Shown: positions 11,353 through 20,765, counted from the first letter of the stretch. The stretch is DNA of 64,000 nucleotides from Sphingomicrobium sp. (GCA_030447545.1 JAUJOV010000004.1:26214-90213), one strand, 5' to 3'. Notes: a model not told the origin generated them from the sequence alone. Made by a program: numbers and translations.

Positions 11353-11520
11353 ATGAGTCGGCCCTTAGATACGGTCCGTACCGCGGTACGGAGTCAAGGC
11401 CTGACGATCGCCAGGCTCGCAGCGGCCGCGGGATCGGGCCTCGAGACGGTGCACTTGTAGCAGCGGCGCGGCCTGATCGAGACTCCAACGCGTAATGGCG
11501 GCATTCGCCGCTACGGCTCC
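11353..11520 (+). pseudogene. merR remnant: DNA-binding domain with in-frame stop
   Basis: The frame from 11353 reads GLTIARLAAAAGSGLETVH then Leu, a TAG stop at about 11,458, then QRRGLIETPTRNGGIRRYGS. This is the MerR winged-helix signature (usual form: GVGVETVRYYQRRGL...GGIRRYG) of the mercury-type subgroup. After RRYGS the similarity vanishes and another stop follows, so the effector domain is missing before the thiolase gene begins at 11,608. The stop in the conserved YYQ position and the loss of the C-terminal half make this a genuine remnant more likely than a single read error, but this is not proven. Confidence 0.7.
11366..11397 (-). promoter_or_regulatory. mer-type promoter/operator for the glutaredoxin-MauE gene
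   Basis: Read on the minus strand, TTGACT (11,397-11,392) is followed by the perfect 16-bp palindrome CCGTACCGCGGTACGG (11,391-11,376) and then TATCTA (11,371-11,366) after a 20-bp spacer; GTATCT at 19 bp is an alternative -10. The classical Tn501 mer operator has TTGACTCCGTAC-N4-GTACGGA in the same position with a 19-bp spacer. The over-long spacer with a dyad is the hallmark of MerR-family activation. It lies 30 bp upstream of the glutaredoxin-MauE start. Confidence 0.8.
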
Positions 11521-11607
11521 CAACGGCGCGGCGCCTGCGGCATCCAATAGGCGCGGGGCGGCGAGCTCCACGCTCGTTCAGATCAGGAGCTGAACATCTT
11601 TCGAACC

Positions 11608-12807
11608 TTAGTCGACCAGCTCGACCGCTACCGCCGTCGCTTCGCCGCCGCCGATGCACAGGCTTGCGACACCGCGCCTCGCGCCGCGCTGCTTGAGCGC
11701 ATTGACGAGGGTCACGAGAATGCGCGTTCCGCTGCAGCCGATCGGGTGCCCAAGCGCAGTCGCGCCGCCGTGGATGTTGATCTTCTCGTGGGGGATGCCG
11801 AGGTCCTTCATCGCGAACATCGCGACGCAGGCGAACGCCTCGTTGACTTCCCACAGGTCGACTTCGCCCGCCTTCCAGCCGGCCTTGGCCAGCACCTTCT
11901 CGATTGCGCCGATCGGTGCGACGGTGAACTGCGCGGGCTCCTGCGCATGCGCAGCGGTCGCGACGATTCGCGCGACCGGCTCCAGGCCCTTTTCCTTCGC
12001 CGTGGATTCGCGCGCCAGCACCACCGCGGCGGCGCCGTCGGAGATCGACGAGCTGGTGGCGGCGGTGATCGTCCCTTCCTTGTCGAAGGCGGGCTTGAGC
12101 TGCGGGATCTTGTCAGGGCGCCCGCGACCCGGCGCCTCGTCGGTATCGACGACCGTCTCGCCCTTGCGGCCCTTGATGGTCACCGGGACGATCTCGTCGC
12201 CGAACCCCCCATTGTCGATCGCGTCCTTCGCCCGGCGCAGGCTCTCGATCGCGTAATTGTCCATCTGCTCGCGGGTCAGCTGATATTCGTCCGCCGTGCA
12301 CTGCGCGAAGCTGCCCATCGCGCGGCCCTCGTCATAGGCATCCTCGAGCCCGTCGAGGAACATGTGGTCGTACACCTTGTCGTGGCCGATGCGCGCACCC
12401 GAGCGCATCTTTTTGAGCAAATCGGGCGCGTTGGTCATCGACTCCAGCCCGCCCGCGACGATCACGTCGGCATTGCCGGTGCGGATTGCCTCGTCGCCCA
12501 TGATAACCGTCTGCATGCCCGACCCGCATACCTTGTTGACCGTGGTCGCCTGCACCGACTTGGGCAGCCCCGCCTTGAGCGCGGCCTGCCTGGCCGGCGC
12601 CTGGCCAAGGCCCGCGGGAAGCACGCAGCCCATATAGATGCGGTCGATCTCGCCGCCCTCAACGCCCGCGCGCTCGACCGCCGCCTTGACCGCGGTCGCG
12701 CCGAGGTCGGTCGCCGAGGCATCGGCAAGGGCGCCCTGCATCGATCCCATCGGGGTGCGCGCGTAGGAAAGGATTACGGTCGGGTCGGACGAGAGGGTGC
12801 TGGCCAT
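11608..12807 (-). CDS. Acetyl-CoA C-acyltransferase (thiolase)
   Basis: The ATG at 12807 follows CCGGAGAA and gives MASTLSSDPTVILSYARTPMG, a normal thiolase N-terminus. The active-site Cys lies in NKVCGSGMQTVIMG (about residue 90), and the C-terminal motifs NEAFACVAMFAM, GGATALGHPIGCSGTRI and CIGGGEATAV supply the His and second Cys. About 399 aa and intact. The protein would make or cleave acetoacetyl-CoA or 3-oxoacyl-CoA. It is divergent from isovaleryl-CoA dehydrogenase, fitting a role at the end of leucine or fatty-acid catabolism (acetoacetate to acetyl-CoA). Confidence 0.93.
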   Translation of the reverse strand: MASTLSSDPTVILSYARTPMGSMQGALADASATDLGATAVKAAVERAGVEGGEIDRIYMGCVLPAGLGQAPARQAALKAGLPKSVQATTVNKVCGSGMQTVIMGDEAIRTGNADVIVAGGLESMTNAPDLLKKMRSGARIGHDKVYDHMFLDGLEDAYDEGRAMGSFAQCTADEYQLTREQMDNYAIESLRRAKDAIDNGGFGDEIVPVTIKGRKGETVVDTDEAPGRGRPDKIPQLKPAFDKEGTITAATSSSISDGAAAVVLARESTAKEKGLEPVARIVATAAHAQEPAQFTVAPIGAIEKVLAKAGWKAGEVDLWEVNEAFACVAMFAMKDLGIPHEKINIHGGATALGHPIGCSGTRILVTLVNALKQRGARRGVASLCIGGGEATAVAVELVD

Positions 12808-12912
12808 GGGGTTCTCCGGAGTCGCGGGGGGTGCGCGGGACATAGGCAGTGCGCCCGCCTTGTCCAAGCCCGAGCCGCTCTGCTAGCGCCGCACCCGGAC
12901 AGGAGAGCTTAA

Positions 12913-14059
12913 ATGACAGGCCCCGGGCTCGACTTTGCCCTCGGCGAAATGGCCGACGCGATCCGCGAGACGACCGAACGGTTCGCTCGCGACAAGATCG
13001 CGCCGATCGCCGCCGAGATCGACGAAACCGACGAGTTCCCGCAGGCTCTGTGGCCGCAGATGGGCGAGCTCGGCCTCCACGGGATCACGGTCGAGGAGGA
13101 ATGGGGCGGGCTTGGCCTCGGCTATCTCGAGCATGTCGTCGCCCAGGAGGAGGTCGCGCGCGCGTCGGCCTCGGTGGGTCTGAGCTACGGCGCCCACTCG
13201 AACCTGTGCGTCAACCAGCTCCGCCGCTGGGGCAATGACGAGCAGAAGCGCAAATATCTGCCGCGGCTGATCAGCGGCGAACATGTCGGAGCCCTCGCGA
13301 TGAGCGAGGCGGGCGCGGGCAGCGACGTCGTCGGAATGAAGCTCAAGGCCGACAAGTCGGGCAACGGCTACCGCCTCAACGGCACCAAGTTCTGGATCAC
13401 CAACGGCCACCATGCGGACACGCTGGTGGTCTACGGCAAGACCGGGGAGGGCCGCGGGATCACGGCCTTCATCATCGAGAAGGGGATGGACGGCTTCTCG
13501 GTCGGCCAGAAGGTCGACAAGCTCGGGATGCGCGGTTCGCCGACCAGCGAGCTGGTGTTCGAGGACTGCTTCGTCCCGCCCGAGAACGTGCTGGGCGAGG
13601 AGAATGAAGGGTCGCGGTGCTGATGAGCGGCCTCGACTATGAGCACCGTGCTTGCCGGGATCCAGATCGAGATCATGCAGGCCTGCCTCGACGTGGTCCT
13701 GCCCTACGTCCGCGAACGCAAGCAGTTCGGAAAAGCGATCGGCAGTTTCCAGCTGATGCAGGGCAAGGTCGCGGACATGTACATCGCGCTGAACAGCGCG
13801 CGCGCCTATGCCTACCAGGTCGCCAAGGGTGCGACGCGGGGCAGACGACGCGCTTCGACGCCGCGGGCGCGATCCTGCTCGCATCCGAGAATGCGGTGCG
13901 CGTCGCCAACGAGGCGGTGCAGGCACTGGGCGGCGCCGGCTACACCAAGGACTGGCCGGTCGAGAACAGCGCTATTATCGCGACGCCAAGCTGCTCGACA
14001 TCGGCGCGGGCACCAGCTGGATTCGCCGAATGCTCATCGGCCGCGAGCTGATCGGCGCA
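12913..14059 (+). CDS. ivd: Isovaleryl-CoA dehydrogenase (frameshifted)
   Basis: The N-terminal two thirds are open from ATG 12913 (after ACAGGAGAGCTTAA): [40 protein letters not shown] and [20 protein letters not shown] are acyl-CoA dehydrogenase FAD/substrate motifs. Frameshifts near 13,615-13,640, 13,840 and 13,970 divide the rest. SGLDYE carries the catalytic Glu at the position typical of isovaleryl-CoA dehydrogenase, followed by [40 protein letters not shown] and [11 protein letters not shown]. The stop is missing: the frame runs into mccB, apparently because two bases are lost at the junction. It starts the leucine-degradation genes. Confidence 0.88.
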
Positions 14060-15657
14060 GGCGCTCCGAAGCTCGACACGAAGATCAACCGCGACAGCGA
14101 CGAATATCGCGCGCGCTTCGACCACAATCGGGCGCTCGCCGACAAGCTTCGCGCCGACGTCGCCGAGGCCTCGAACGGAGGGCCCGAAAAGCACCGCCAG
14201 CGCCACGTCGAGCGCGGCAAATTGCTCCCGCGCGACCGCGTCGAGCGACTGCTCGACCGAGGCTCGCCCTTCCTCGAGATCGGCCAGCTCGCCGCTCACG
14301 ATCTCTACGATGGCGAGGTTCCCGGCGCCGGCATCATCTGCGGCATCGGCCGGGTGTCGGGCCGACAGGTGATGATCGTGTGCAACGACGCGACGGTGAA
14401 GGGCGGCACCTATTACCCGCTCACGGTCAAGAAGCATCTGCGCGCGCAGGAAATCGCCGAGCATAACCGCTTGCCGTGCGTCTATCTGGTCGACTCGGGC
14501 GGTGCAACCTTCCGCACCAGGCCGAGGTCTTCCCCGACCGCGATCATTTCGGCCGCATCTTCTACAGCCAGGCGAACATGAGCGCGCAAGGCATCGCCCA
14601 GATCGCCTGCGTGATGGGCAGCTGCACCGCGGGCGGCGCCTACATGCCGGCGATGAGCGACGAGAGCGTGATCGTGCGCAACCAGGGCACGATCTTCCTC
14701 GGCGGTCCGCCGCTGGTCAAAGCCGCGACCGGCGAGGAGATCAGCGCCGAGGACCTCGGCGGCGGCGATTTACATGCGCGTAAGTCGGGCGTGGTCGACC
14801 ATCTCGCCGAAAACGACGAACACGCGCTGACGATCGTGCGCGACATCGTCCTCGCACCTCGGCAGCGACACGGGCGCCGACGTCGAGCTGCGCGAGCCGC
14901 GCCCCCTGCGTTCGACCCGCAGGAGCTGTACGGCATCATTCCCGAGGACGTGGGCGCGCCTTATGACGTGCACGAGGTGATCGCGCGCCTCGTCGACGGC
15001 AGCGAGTTCCACGAGTTCAAGCCGCTCTACGGCTCGACACTCGTCACCGGCTTCGCCCCACATCTGGGGAATTCCCGTCGCGATCCTCGCCAACAACGGC
15101 ATCCTGTTCTCGAAAGCGCGCTTAAGGGCGCGCATTTCATTGAGCTCGCCGCGCAGCGCCGCATTCCCCTGCTGTTCCTGCAGAACATCTCGGGCTTCAT
15201 GGTCGGCGGCAAATATGAGGCCGAGGGCATCGCCAAGAACGGCGCGAAGCTCGTGACGGCCGTTGCGACCGCGCAGGTGCCCAAGATCACCGTCCTGATC
15301 GGCGGCAGCTTCGGCGCCGGCAATTACGGCATGGCCGGCCGCGCCTATTCCCCCCGCTTCCTGTTCACCTGGCCCAACTCGCGCATCAGCGTGATGGGCG
15401 GCGAGCAGGCTGCGAGCGTCCTCGCAACGGTCCACCGCGACGCCGACAAATGGACGGACGAGGAAACCGAAGCCTTCAAGGCCCCGATCCGCCAGCGCTA
15501 CGAGGAAGAAGGCAACCCTTGGCACGCGACCTCGCGGCTGTGGGACGACGGGATCATCGACCCCGCCCAGACCCGCGACGTGCTTGGACTCGCCTTCGCA
15601 GCGACGCTCAACGCGCCGATCCCGGAGCGCCCGCAGTTCGGCGTGTTCCGGATGTGA
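14060..15657 (+). CDS. mccB: Methylcrotonyl-CoA carboxylase, carboxyltransferase (beta) subunit (frameshifted)
   Basis: The protein begins near [20 protein letters not shown] at about 14,065. Its motifs run through [40 protein letters not shown] and [20 protein letters not shown], then after a frameshift near 14,505 [20 protein letters not shown] and [19 protein letters not shown]. Further compensated shifts occur near 14,860 and 15,055-15,115, before [20 protein letters not shown] and the C-terminal [20 protein letters not shown]. It transfers CO2 from biotin to 3-methylcrotonyl-CoA in leucine breakdown. It sits between ivd and the biotin-carrying subunit; about 535 aa if repaired, normal for MccB. 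Confidence 0.88.
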
Positions 15658-15760
15658 GGGTGACGAGCGACCTCGCGTGCCGCTGTCCTACAGCCGACCT
15701 CCTGCGCTAAGGCCGCCGGCGTGACTGCAGTTCGATTCCACAAACCCTCGCTGTCTCGCG

Positions 15761-15795
15761 TGCGCGTACGCGCGGCGCGCGCGCGCGTACGTGTA
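15761..15795. repeat. Alternating pyrimidine-purine inverted repeat
   Basis: The arms 15,761-15,774 (TGCGCGTACGCGCG) and 15,782-15,795 (CGCGCGTACGTGTA) pair in 12 of 14 positions. Nearly the whole 35 bp alternates purine and pyrimidine, so besides a hairpin it could adopt left-handed DNA. It lies in the 166-bp gap between mccB and mccA, about 30 bp before the mccA start. Its function is unknown. Confidence 0.55.
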
Positions 15796-15823
15796 GGGTC
15801 GCTGCGTTTGCTGCGTTTCGCGC

Positions 15824-17701
15824 ATGCTGACGTCGCTGCTCATCGCAGATCGCGGCGAGATCGCGTGCCAGATCGTCCGCACCGCGCGGCGGATGGGTAT
15901 CCCCACGGTCGCGGTCTATTCCGACGCGGACGCCAACGCGCTGCACGTGCGCCAGGCGGACGAGGCGGTGCATATCGGAGCGAGCGCGGCGCGCAGTCGT
16001 ACCTGCGCGGCGAGCGGATCATCGAGGCGGCGAAGCAAGCCGGCGCCGAGGCAATTCACCCCGGCTACGGCTTCTTGAGCGAGAACGCCGACTTCGCGCA
16101 GGCGGTGATCGACTCCGGCCTGATCTGGGTCGGCCCGAAGCCCGACAGCATCCGCGCGATGGGCCTGAAGGACGCGGCGAAGAAATTGATGGCCGACGCG
16201 GGCGTGCCGGTGACTCCCGGCTACCTTGGCGAGAACCAGGACCCGCAACGGCTCAAGCAGGAAGCGGACGCGATCGGCTGGCCGGTGCTGATCAAGGCGG
16301 TCGCCGGAGGAGGCGGCAAGGGCATGCGCAAGGTCGACCAGCCGGCCGCATTCATGGAGGCGCTCGACAGCTGCAAACGGGAGGCGGCGAGCGCGTTCGA
16401 CAACGACATCGTGCTGCTCGAAAAATGGATCGAGTCCGCGCCACATCGAGGTGCAGGTGTTCGGCGATTCGCACGGCAATGTCGTCCATTTGTTCGAGCG
16501 CGACTGCTCGCTCCAGCGCCGCCACCAGAAGGTGATCGAGGAAGCGCCCGCGCCGGGCATGGACGAAGCCACGCGCGAGGAGGTCTGCTCGGCCGCGGTG
16601 CGCGCGGCGAAGGCCGTCAACTATGAAGGCGCCGGCACCGTCGAGTTCATCGCGGACGCGAGCGAGGGCCTGCGTGGCAACCGCATCTGGTTCATGGAAA
16701 TGAACACCCGCCTCCAGGTCGAGCATCCGGTGACCGAGGAGATCACGGGCGAGGACCTGGTCGAATGGCAGCTGCGCGTCGCATCGGGCGAGCCGCTGCC
16801 GAAGCGCCAGGACGAGCTGTCGATCACCGGCCATGCGATCGAAGCCCGGCTTTACGCGGAGGACCCGGCGAAGGGGTTCCTGCCGAGCGTCGGAACGCTC
16901 GAGCATTTCGAGCTTGGCGAGGCCGGCCGCATCGAAGCCGGGGTCGAGGAGGGGGACGCGATCTCGCCCTTTTACGACCCGATGATTGCCAAGCTCGTCG
17001 CTCGCGGCGACACGCGCGACGAGGCGATCGATGAGCTCGCCGCAATCCTCGACAGGATCGAGGTGTGGCCGGTCAGGACCAACGCCGCCTTCCTGTTCAA
17101 CGCCGTGCTGCAACCTAAGTTCGAGGCTGTCGAGATCGACACCGGGTTCATCGAGCATCACCTCGACGAGCTCCTGCCGGACGCGCAGCCCGACGATTCG
17201 ATTTGGCGCGCCGCGGCCGCCGTCGCGCTTGCGGTGGAGGAGCAGGAGGAGGCGCTTTCCGGCCTCGCCGGCTTCCGCCTGAATGCAGAGCCGCAAAACA
17301 GCGTCGCACTGGCGCTGGGCGGCGAGTTCCGCACGGTGCGGACTGGCGACGAAGACATGGTGGCAGTCTCGGGCTTCCGCGACGCGGAGCGGATCGTCGT
17401 CTTCTATGAAGGGCAGGCATACGAGTTTGGGCTCACGGCGCGCGGCTCCGTCGGCGGCCACGGAGCTGCGGATGGACTGCTCGCCGCCCCGATGCCGGGG
17501 AAGGTCACGAGCGTTGATGTTTCGCCGGGCGACAGGGTTGTCAAAGGTCAACGTTTGCTCACGCTTGAAGCGATGAAGATGGAGCACGGGCTCACGGCCC
17601 CGTTCGACGGAGTGGTCGCGGAAGTCTGCGCCGAGGCCGGCGCTCAGGTGGTGGAAGGCGCGGTCCTGGCCAAGGTTGAGCCTGAAAGTTCCCCGGCGTA
17701 G
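15824..17701 (+). CDS. mccA: Methylcrotonyl-CoA carboxylase, biotin-carrying (alpha) subunit (frameshifted)
   Basis: From ATG 15824, [20 protein letters not shown] opens a biotin carboxylase. A frameshift near 15,990 leads into [20 protein letters not shown], the ATP-grasp loop [13 protein letters not shown] near 16,310, and a second shift near 16,440. From there the frame is open to the end: [40 protein letters not shown], and the C-terminal biotinyl domain with EAMKMEH near residue 590. It carboxylates biotin with bicarbonate and ATP and works with MccB. The last residues (ESSPA) and stop codon lie in a palindromic repeat. About 625-630 aa if repaired. Confidence 0.9.
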
Positions 17702-17797
17702 GCCGGGGCCCAGTCATCGCAGCCCCCGCTTAATGCCGGGGAAGCGATTTTTTATTTTGCCTTCGGGCGGTCTGGACCCCGGCCTTCGCCGGCGAAC
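17688..17797. repeat. Palindromic repeat (CCCGGC...GCCGGG type) over the mccA stop
   Basis: The arms 17,688-17,713 and 17,772-17,797 match as inverted copies in 23 of 26 positions (GTTCCCCGGCGTAGGCCGGG... against CTGGACCCCGGCCTTCGCCG...). The mccA stop TAG is inside the left arm, and the SDR ribosome site AAGGAGGAAGA starts right after the right arm. The centre holds a small CCCCG/CGGGG hairpin followed by GATTTTTTATTTT, so the element may also act as a terminator between mccA and the next gene. Confidence 0.75.
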
Positions 17798-17808
17798 AAG
17801 GAGGAAGA

Positions 17809-18588
17809 ATGCAGATTTCCGGCATTTCCGTAGTCGTCACCGGCGCCGCGTCCGGCCTCGGCGAAGCCACGGCTCGGGAGCTTGCCCGGCGCGGCGCTAA
17901 GGTGGCCGTGTTCGACCGCGACGCCGACAAGGGCGAGCGCGTCGCAGCCGACATCGGCGGCATCTTCTGCCAGGTCGACGTGACCAGCGACGATGCGGTC
18001 GCCGCCGGCTTCGGCCGCGCCCGCGACGCCCACGGGCAGGAGCGGGTGCTGGTCAATTGCGCCGGCGTCGCCCCTGCAGCCAAGACGGTCGGCCGCGACA
18101 AGGAGACCAAGCAGCCCAGGCTCCACGCCATGCACCAGTTCGAGATGGCGATTCAGATCAACCTGATCGGCACCTTCCGCTGCATCGCTTATTCGGCATT
18201 CGGAATGGTCGGCCTCGACCCGTTCGAGGACGGTGAGCGCGGGTGCATCGTCAACACCGCCTCGGTCGCCGCGCAGGACGGGCAGATCGGCCAGGCCGCC
18301 TATTCGGCCTCCAAGGGCGGTGTTCTCGGCATCGCGCTGCCGATCGCGCGTGACCTGATGAACGATGGGATTCGCGTCAACACCATCCTCCCGGGCGTGT
18401 TCAAGACGCCGATGGTCTCCGGCATGCCCGAGCATGTGCAGGAGGCGCTCGGGGCTCAGGTGCCTTTCCCGAAGCGGCTGGGCCGTCCGGAGGAATATGC
18501 GGCGCTAGCCTGCTTCATGGTCGAGAACCCGTACATGAACGCGGAAAGCGTGCGGCTCGACGGCGCGATCCGAATGGCGCCGCGATGA
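17809..18588 (+). CDS. Short-chain dehydrogenase, 3-hydroxyacyl-CoA dehydrogenase type II-like
   Basis: Rossmann motif TGAASGLGEATARELARRGA at residues 11-30, NCAG near 83, and the catalytic Tyr-Lys in AAYSASKGGVLGIALPIARD near 163. The region around APAAKTVGRDKET and the C-terminus (PFPKRLGRPEEYAALACFMV) resembles HSD17B10-type 3-hydroxyacyl-CoA dehydrogenases. These oxidise (2-methyl)-3-hydroxybutyryl-CoA and similar intermediates with NAD. 259 aa, intact. Placed after the methylcrotonyl-CoA carboxylase genes, so a part in branched-chain or short acyl-CoA breakdown is likely. Strong AGGAGGAAGA ribosome site. Confidence 0.88.
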   Translation: MQISGISVVVTGAASGLGEATARELARRGAKVAVFDRDADKGERVAADIGGIFCQVDVTSDDAVAAGFGRARDAHGQERVLVNCAGVAPAAKTVGRDKETKQPRLHAMHQFEMAIQINLIGTFRCIAYSAFGMVGLDPFEDGERGCIVNTASVAAQDGQIGQAAYSASKGGVLGIALPIARDLMNDGIRVNTILPGVFKTPMVSGMPEHVQEALGAQVPFPKRLGRPEEYAALACFMVENPYMNAESVRLDGAIRMAPR

Positions 18589-19412
18589 GCCAGGACCGCC
18601 AGCTCCTCGAGCAGCTCGCCCTCGCCGCGCGTGAGGCCGGAGACGCGATCCTCGCAGTGGTCGCGCGCGGCTTCGGGGTCGAGCACAAGCAGGACCAGTC
18701 ACCCGTCACCGAGGCCGACAAAGCGGCAGAGCTGATCATCCTCGCCGCGCTCGCCAAAGCGGCCCCGGGAGTGCCGGTGATCGCCGAGGAAGAGGTGGCG
18801 GCCGGCCGGATCCCGGCGCGCGGAGATACCTATTTTCTGGTCGATCCGCTCGACGGCACGAAGGAATTCGTCCGGGGTGGAGATGATTATACGGTCAACA
18901 TCGGGCTGATCGCGGGCGGCACGCCGGTGCTCGGCGCAGTCTTCGCTCCGGCGACTCGGCGGCTGCACCTGGGCCTGGTCGGCGAGGGCGCATGGCTCGA
19001 GGATGGCGAGGGGCGGCGCGAGATCGCCACCCGCACTCCGGGCGAGCAGCTCGTCGCCGTCGCCTCCAAGTCGCACTTCAACCAGCCCACGGCCGCCTAT
19101 CTCGCCGCGGCCGCCGGCGAGTGCGACTATGTCGCGATCGGGTCGAGCCTCAAGTTCTGCATCGTCGCGGAAGGGCGCGCCGACATCTACCCGCGGCTTG
19201 GGCCGACCAGCGAGTGGGACACGGCCGCGGGCCACGCGGTGCTGCTCGCCGCGGGCGGGCGAGTGGACGGCCCCGACGGCCAGCCGCTCGCCTACGGCAA
19301 GCGCGCCTTTCTCAACCCGGGGTTCGTCGCGACCGGCGGCCTTCCCGCACCCGCGGTCGGCCCTTACCTCGAGCCATTGTCGCGCGGCGGCGACTTGCCG
19401 GAAGGCGTCTGA
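18585..19412 (+). CDS. cysQ: 3'(2'),5'-bisphosphate nucleotidase (inositol monophosphatase family)
   Basis: The ATG overlaps the SDR stop as ATGA. The metal site reads DPLDGTKEFVRGGDDYTVNI near residue 88, preceded by Glu-rich VIAEEEVAAG near 65. The C-terminal signature WDTAAGHAVLLAAGG near 209 completes the Li+-sensitive phosphatase fold. The variant DGTKEF and GSSLKFC are typical of CysQ, which removes the 3'-phosphate from PAP left by sulfotransfer or sulfate assimilation. That fits the two sulfotransferase genes 4-6 kb downstream. 275 aa. Its 3' end overlaps an oppositely directed small gene by 49 bp. Confidence 0.88.
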   Translation: MSQDRQLLEQLALAAREAGDAILAVVARGFGVEHKQDQSPVTEADKAAELIILAALAKAAPGVPVIAEEEVAAGRIPARGDTYFLVDPLDGTKEFVRGGDDYTVNIGLIAGGTPVLGAVFAPATRRLHLGLVGEGAWLEDGEGRREIATRTPGEQLVAVASKSHFNQPTAAYLAAAAGECDYVAIGSSLKFCIVAEGRADIYPRLGPTSEWDTAAGHAVLLAAGGRVDGPDGQPLAYGKRAFLNPGFVATGGLPAPAVGPYLEPLSRGGDLPEGV

Positions 19413-19690
19413 TCATCGGGCGGCGGCTTCCTGCGCACGTCCCACGCGGCCGAGGGATCATCGCCATGCTCGGGCGGCTCGAGCCGCCCCGACACTAGCC
19501 GTCCACTCAGCGCCTCGACCTCGCTCCGGGCGGCCTCAAGGCGAGCGTAGAGCTCGACCGCTTCCGCATTGCGGCCGCTGCCGGCGCCGAGTTGCCAGGC
19601 GACCTGCTGCGCCTCGTCGATCGCTCGGGCGAGCTCGAGCAGCCAGCGCGCTCTCTCGGCCGCAGCATGTGCTTTGTTGGACTCGCTCAC
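19364..19690 (-). CDS. Small helical protein of unknown function
   Basis: A GTG at 19690 preceded by GGGAG starts a 108-residue protein: SESNKAHAAAERARWLLELA, then RAIDEAQQVAWQLGAGSG and AVELYARLEAARSEVEALSG, a charged helical N-terminal two thirds. A hydrophilic tail (DDPSAAWDVRRKPPPDDQTP) follows. No domain is recognised; the layout resembles a conserved sphingomonad hypothetical protein. It is divergent from the winged-helix gene at 19,843 and overlaps cysQ on the other strand. No signal peptide or TM helix is seen, so it is likely cytosolic and possibly a partner of the adjacent regulator. Confidence 0.6.
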   Translation of the reverse strand: MSESNKAHAAAERARWLLELARAIDEAQQVAWQLGAGSGRNAEAVELYARLEAARSEVEALSGRLVSGRLEPPEHGDDPSAAWDVRRKPPPDDQTPSGKSPPRDNGSR

Positions 19691-19799
19691 AGCCAGACTC
19701 CCGCTGCACGGCGAGTATGCACGCCCGGTTACCGGCCGCGCCAAACATGATCCGTTGTGGATTCGATTTCGGGCTGACTTTGCTCCGCATTGCGAAGTA

Positions 19800-19809
19800 A
19801 CAACGTTGT
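19800..19809. promoter_or_regulatory. Short perfect palindrome upstream of the winged-helix gene
   Basis: ACAACGTTGT is a perfect 10-bp palindrome 33 bp before the regulator start, in the 152-bp gap between two divergent genes. The same gap holds a looser CCGGT-T-ACCGG dyad near 19,725. Either could be an autoregulatory site; the evidence is positional only. Confidence 0.3.
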
Positions 19810-19842
19810 CGCTCGGTCCCGGTTTGTCAGAGGAATAGTCTG

Positions 19843-20763
19843 ATGGATGCGATTTCGGCCGAAGCCTTCTCCAATTCCTATTCCGGTCCCGCGCCAGTTC
19901 TTGTTGCAGGCGACAGCGAGGCGACCCTTCAGCGCGGTGTCCGCACAGTCGAAGCATCGGGTCTGCGCATCGGCGCGACAATGCTTCTCGACCAGGCGCC
20001 GGAGCGCATCCGGTCGCAGGCGTCCGCTTCCGCTTTGTGGGTCGAGCTCGACTCGGACGGCGGAGCGGCGATGGACCGCCTGCTCGACCAGGTCAGCGAG
20101 GAAGCGGCCGACGGCCGCTATGCCGCCGTCGTCGCCGCGCCGGGTAGCCTTGTCGATCCCCTGCTCTCGCGAATCACCAGCGCCGAGGTCGAGCTGGTCA
20201 TCGACGGAAGCGACGCCGAACGCGCCGCAGCGCTCGCGATCGCCTCGTCGGGCGTGCATCGCGCGGCTCGGCTGTCGGACGTCGCGGCCGACCAGAACAG
20301 CGCGCGCCTGCGGCAATTGAGCGCCGAGGTCAGCCGCATCGCCTCGACTCTTGCGCGCCTGTCGTCCGTCCCCGGCGAGGGGCCCAAGTCGTTCAGCCCG
20401 CACCCGCCGGGTGAAGTGCCGAACCTCTCGCCCGAGCAGGTGCGCGCGGTGATCCGCGCCCGCCGCCTTCGCGGCCGCTTCTTCTCCGAAGACCTGTTCG
20501 CCGATCCTGCCTGGGACATGCTTCTCGACCTGCTCCAGGCCGAGATCGCGCAGCTGCGCGTGCCGGTTTCGAGCCTGTGCATCGCCGCCGCCGTGCCCGC
20601 GACGACCGCGCTTCGCTGGCTCAAGACGATGACCGACAAGGGCCTGTTCGTCCGCCGCGCCGACCCGCATGACGGCCGCCGGGTGTTCGTCGAGCTTGCG
20701 CCCGACACGAGCATGACGCTGCGCCGCTACTTCGCCGACGTCGGTCCGGTCCAGGTCATCTAG
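19843..20763 (+). CDS. Winged-helix (MarR-like) DNA-binding protein with receiver-like N-terminus
   Basis: The ATG at 19843 follows AGAGGAATAGTC. Residues 1-150 form an alpha/beta region (APVLVAGDSEATLQRGVRTV, YAAVVAAPGSLVDPLLSRIT) that looks like a degenerate receiver or nucleotide-type fold without a clear phosphorylation site. From about 215 the C-terminal winged helix reads MLLDLLQAEIAQLRVPVSSL, PATTALRWLKTMTDKGLFVR and DPHDGRRVFVELAPD, a MarR-like wing. 306 aa and intact. Probably a transcriptional regulator of sphingomonad-specific distribution; the target and signal are unknown. Confidence 0.75.
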   Translation: MDAISAEAFSNSYSGPAPVLVAGDSEATLQRGVRTVEASGLRIGATMLLDQAPERIRSQASASALWVELDSDGGAAMDRLLDQVSEEAADGRYAAVVAAPGSLVDPLLSRITSAEVELVIDGSDAERAAALAIASSGVHRAARLSDVAADQNSARLRQLSAEVSRIASTLARLSSVPGEGPKSFSPHPPGEVPNLSPEQVRAVIRARRLRGRFFSEDLFADPAWDMLLDLLQAEIAQLRVPVSSLCIAAAVPATTALRWLKTMTDKGLFVRRADPHDGRRVFVELAPDTSMTLRRYFADVGPVQVI

Positions 20764-20765
20764 CC

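Noticed and set aside
11353-11520. Functional MerR regulator
   Set aside because: In-frame TAG in the conserved YYQRRG segment and no effector domain before the next gene; kept as a remnant.
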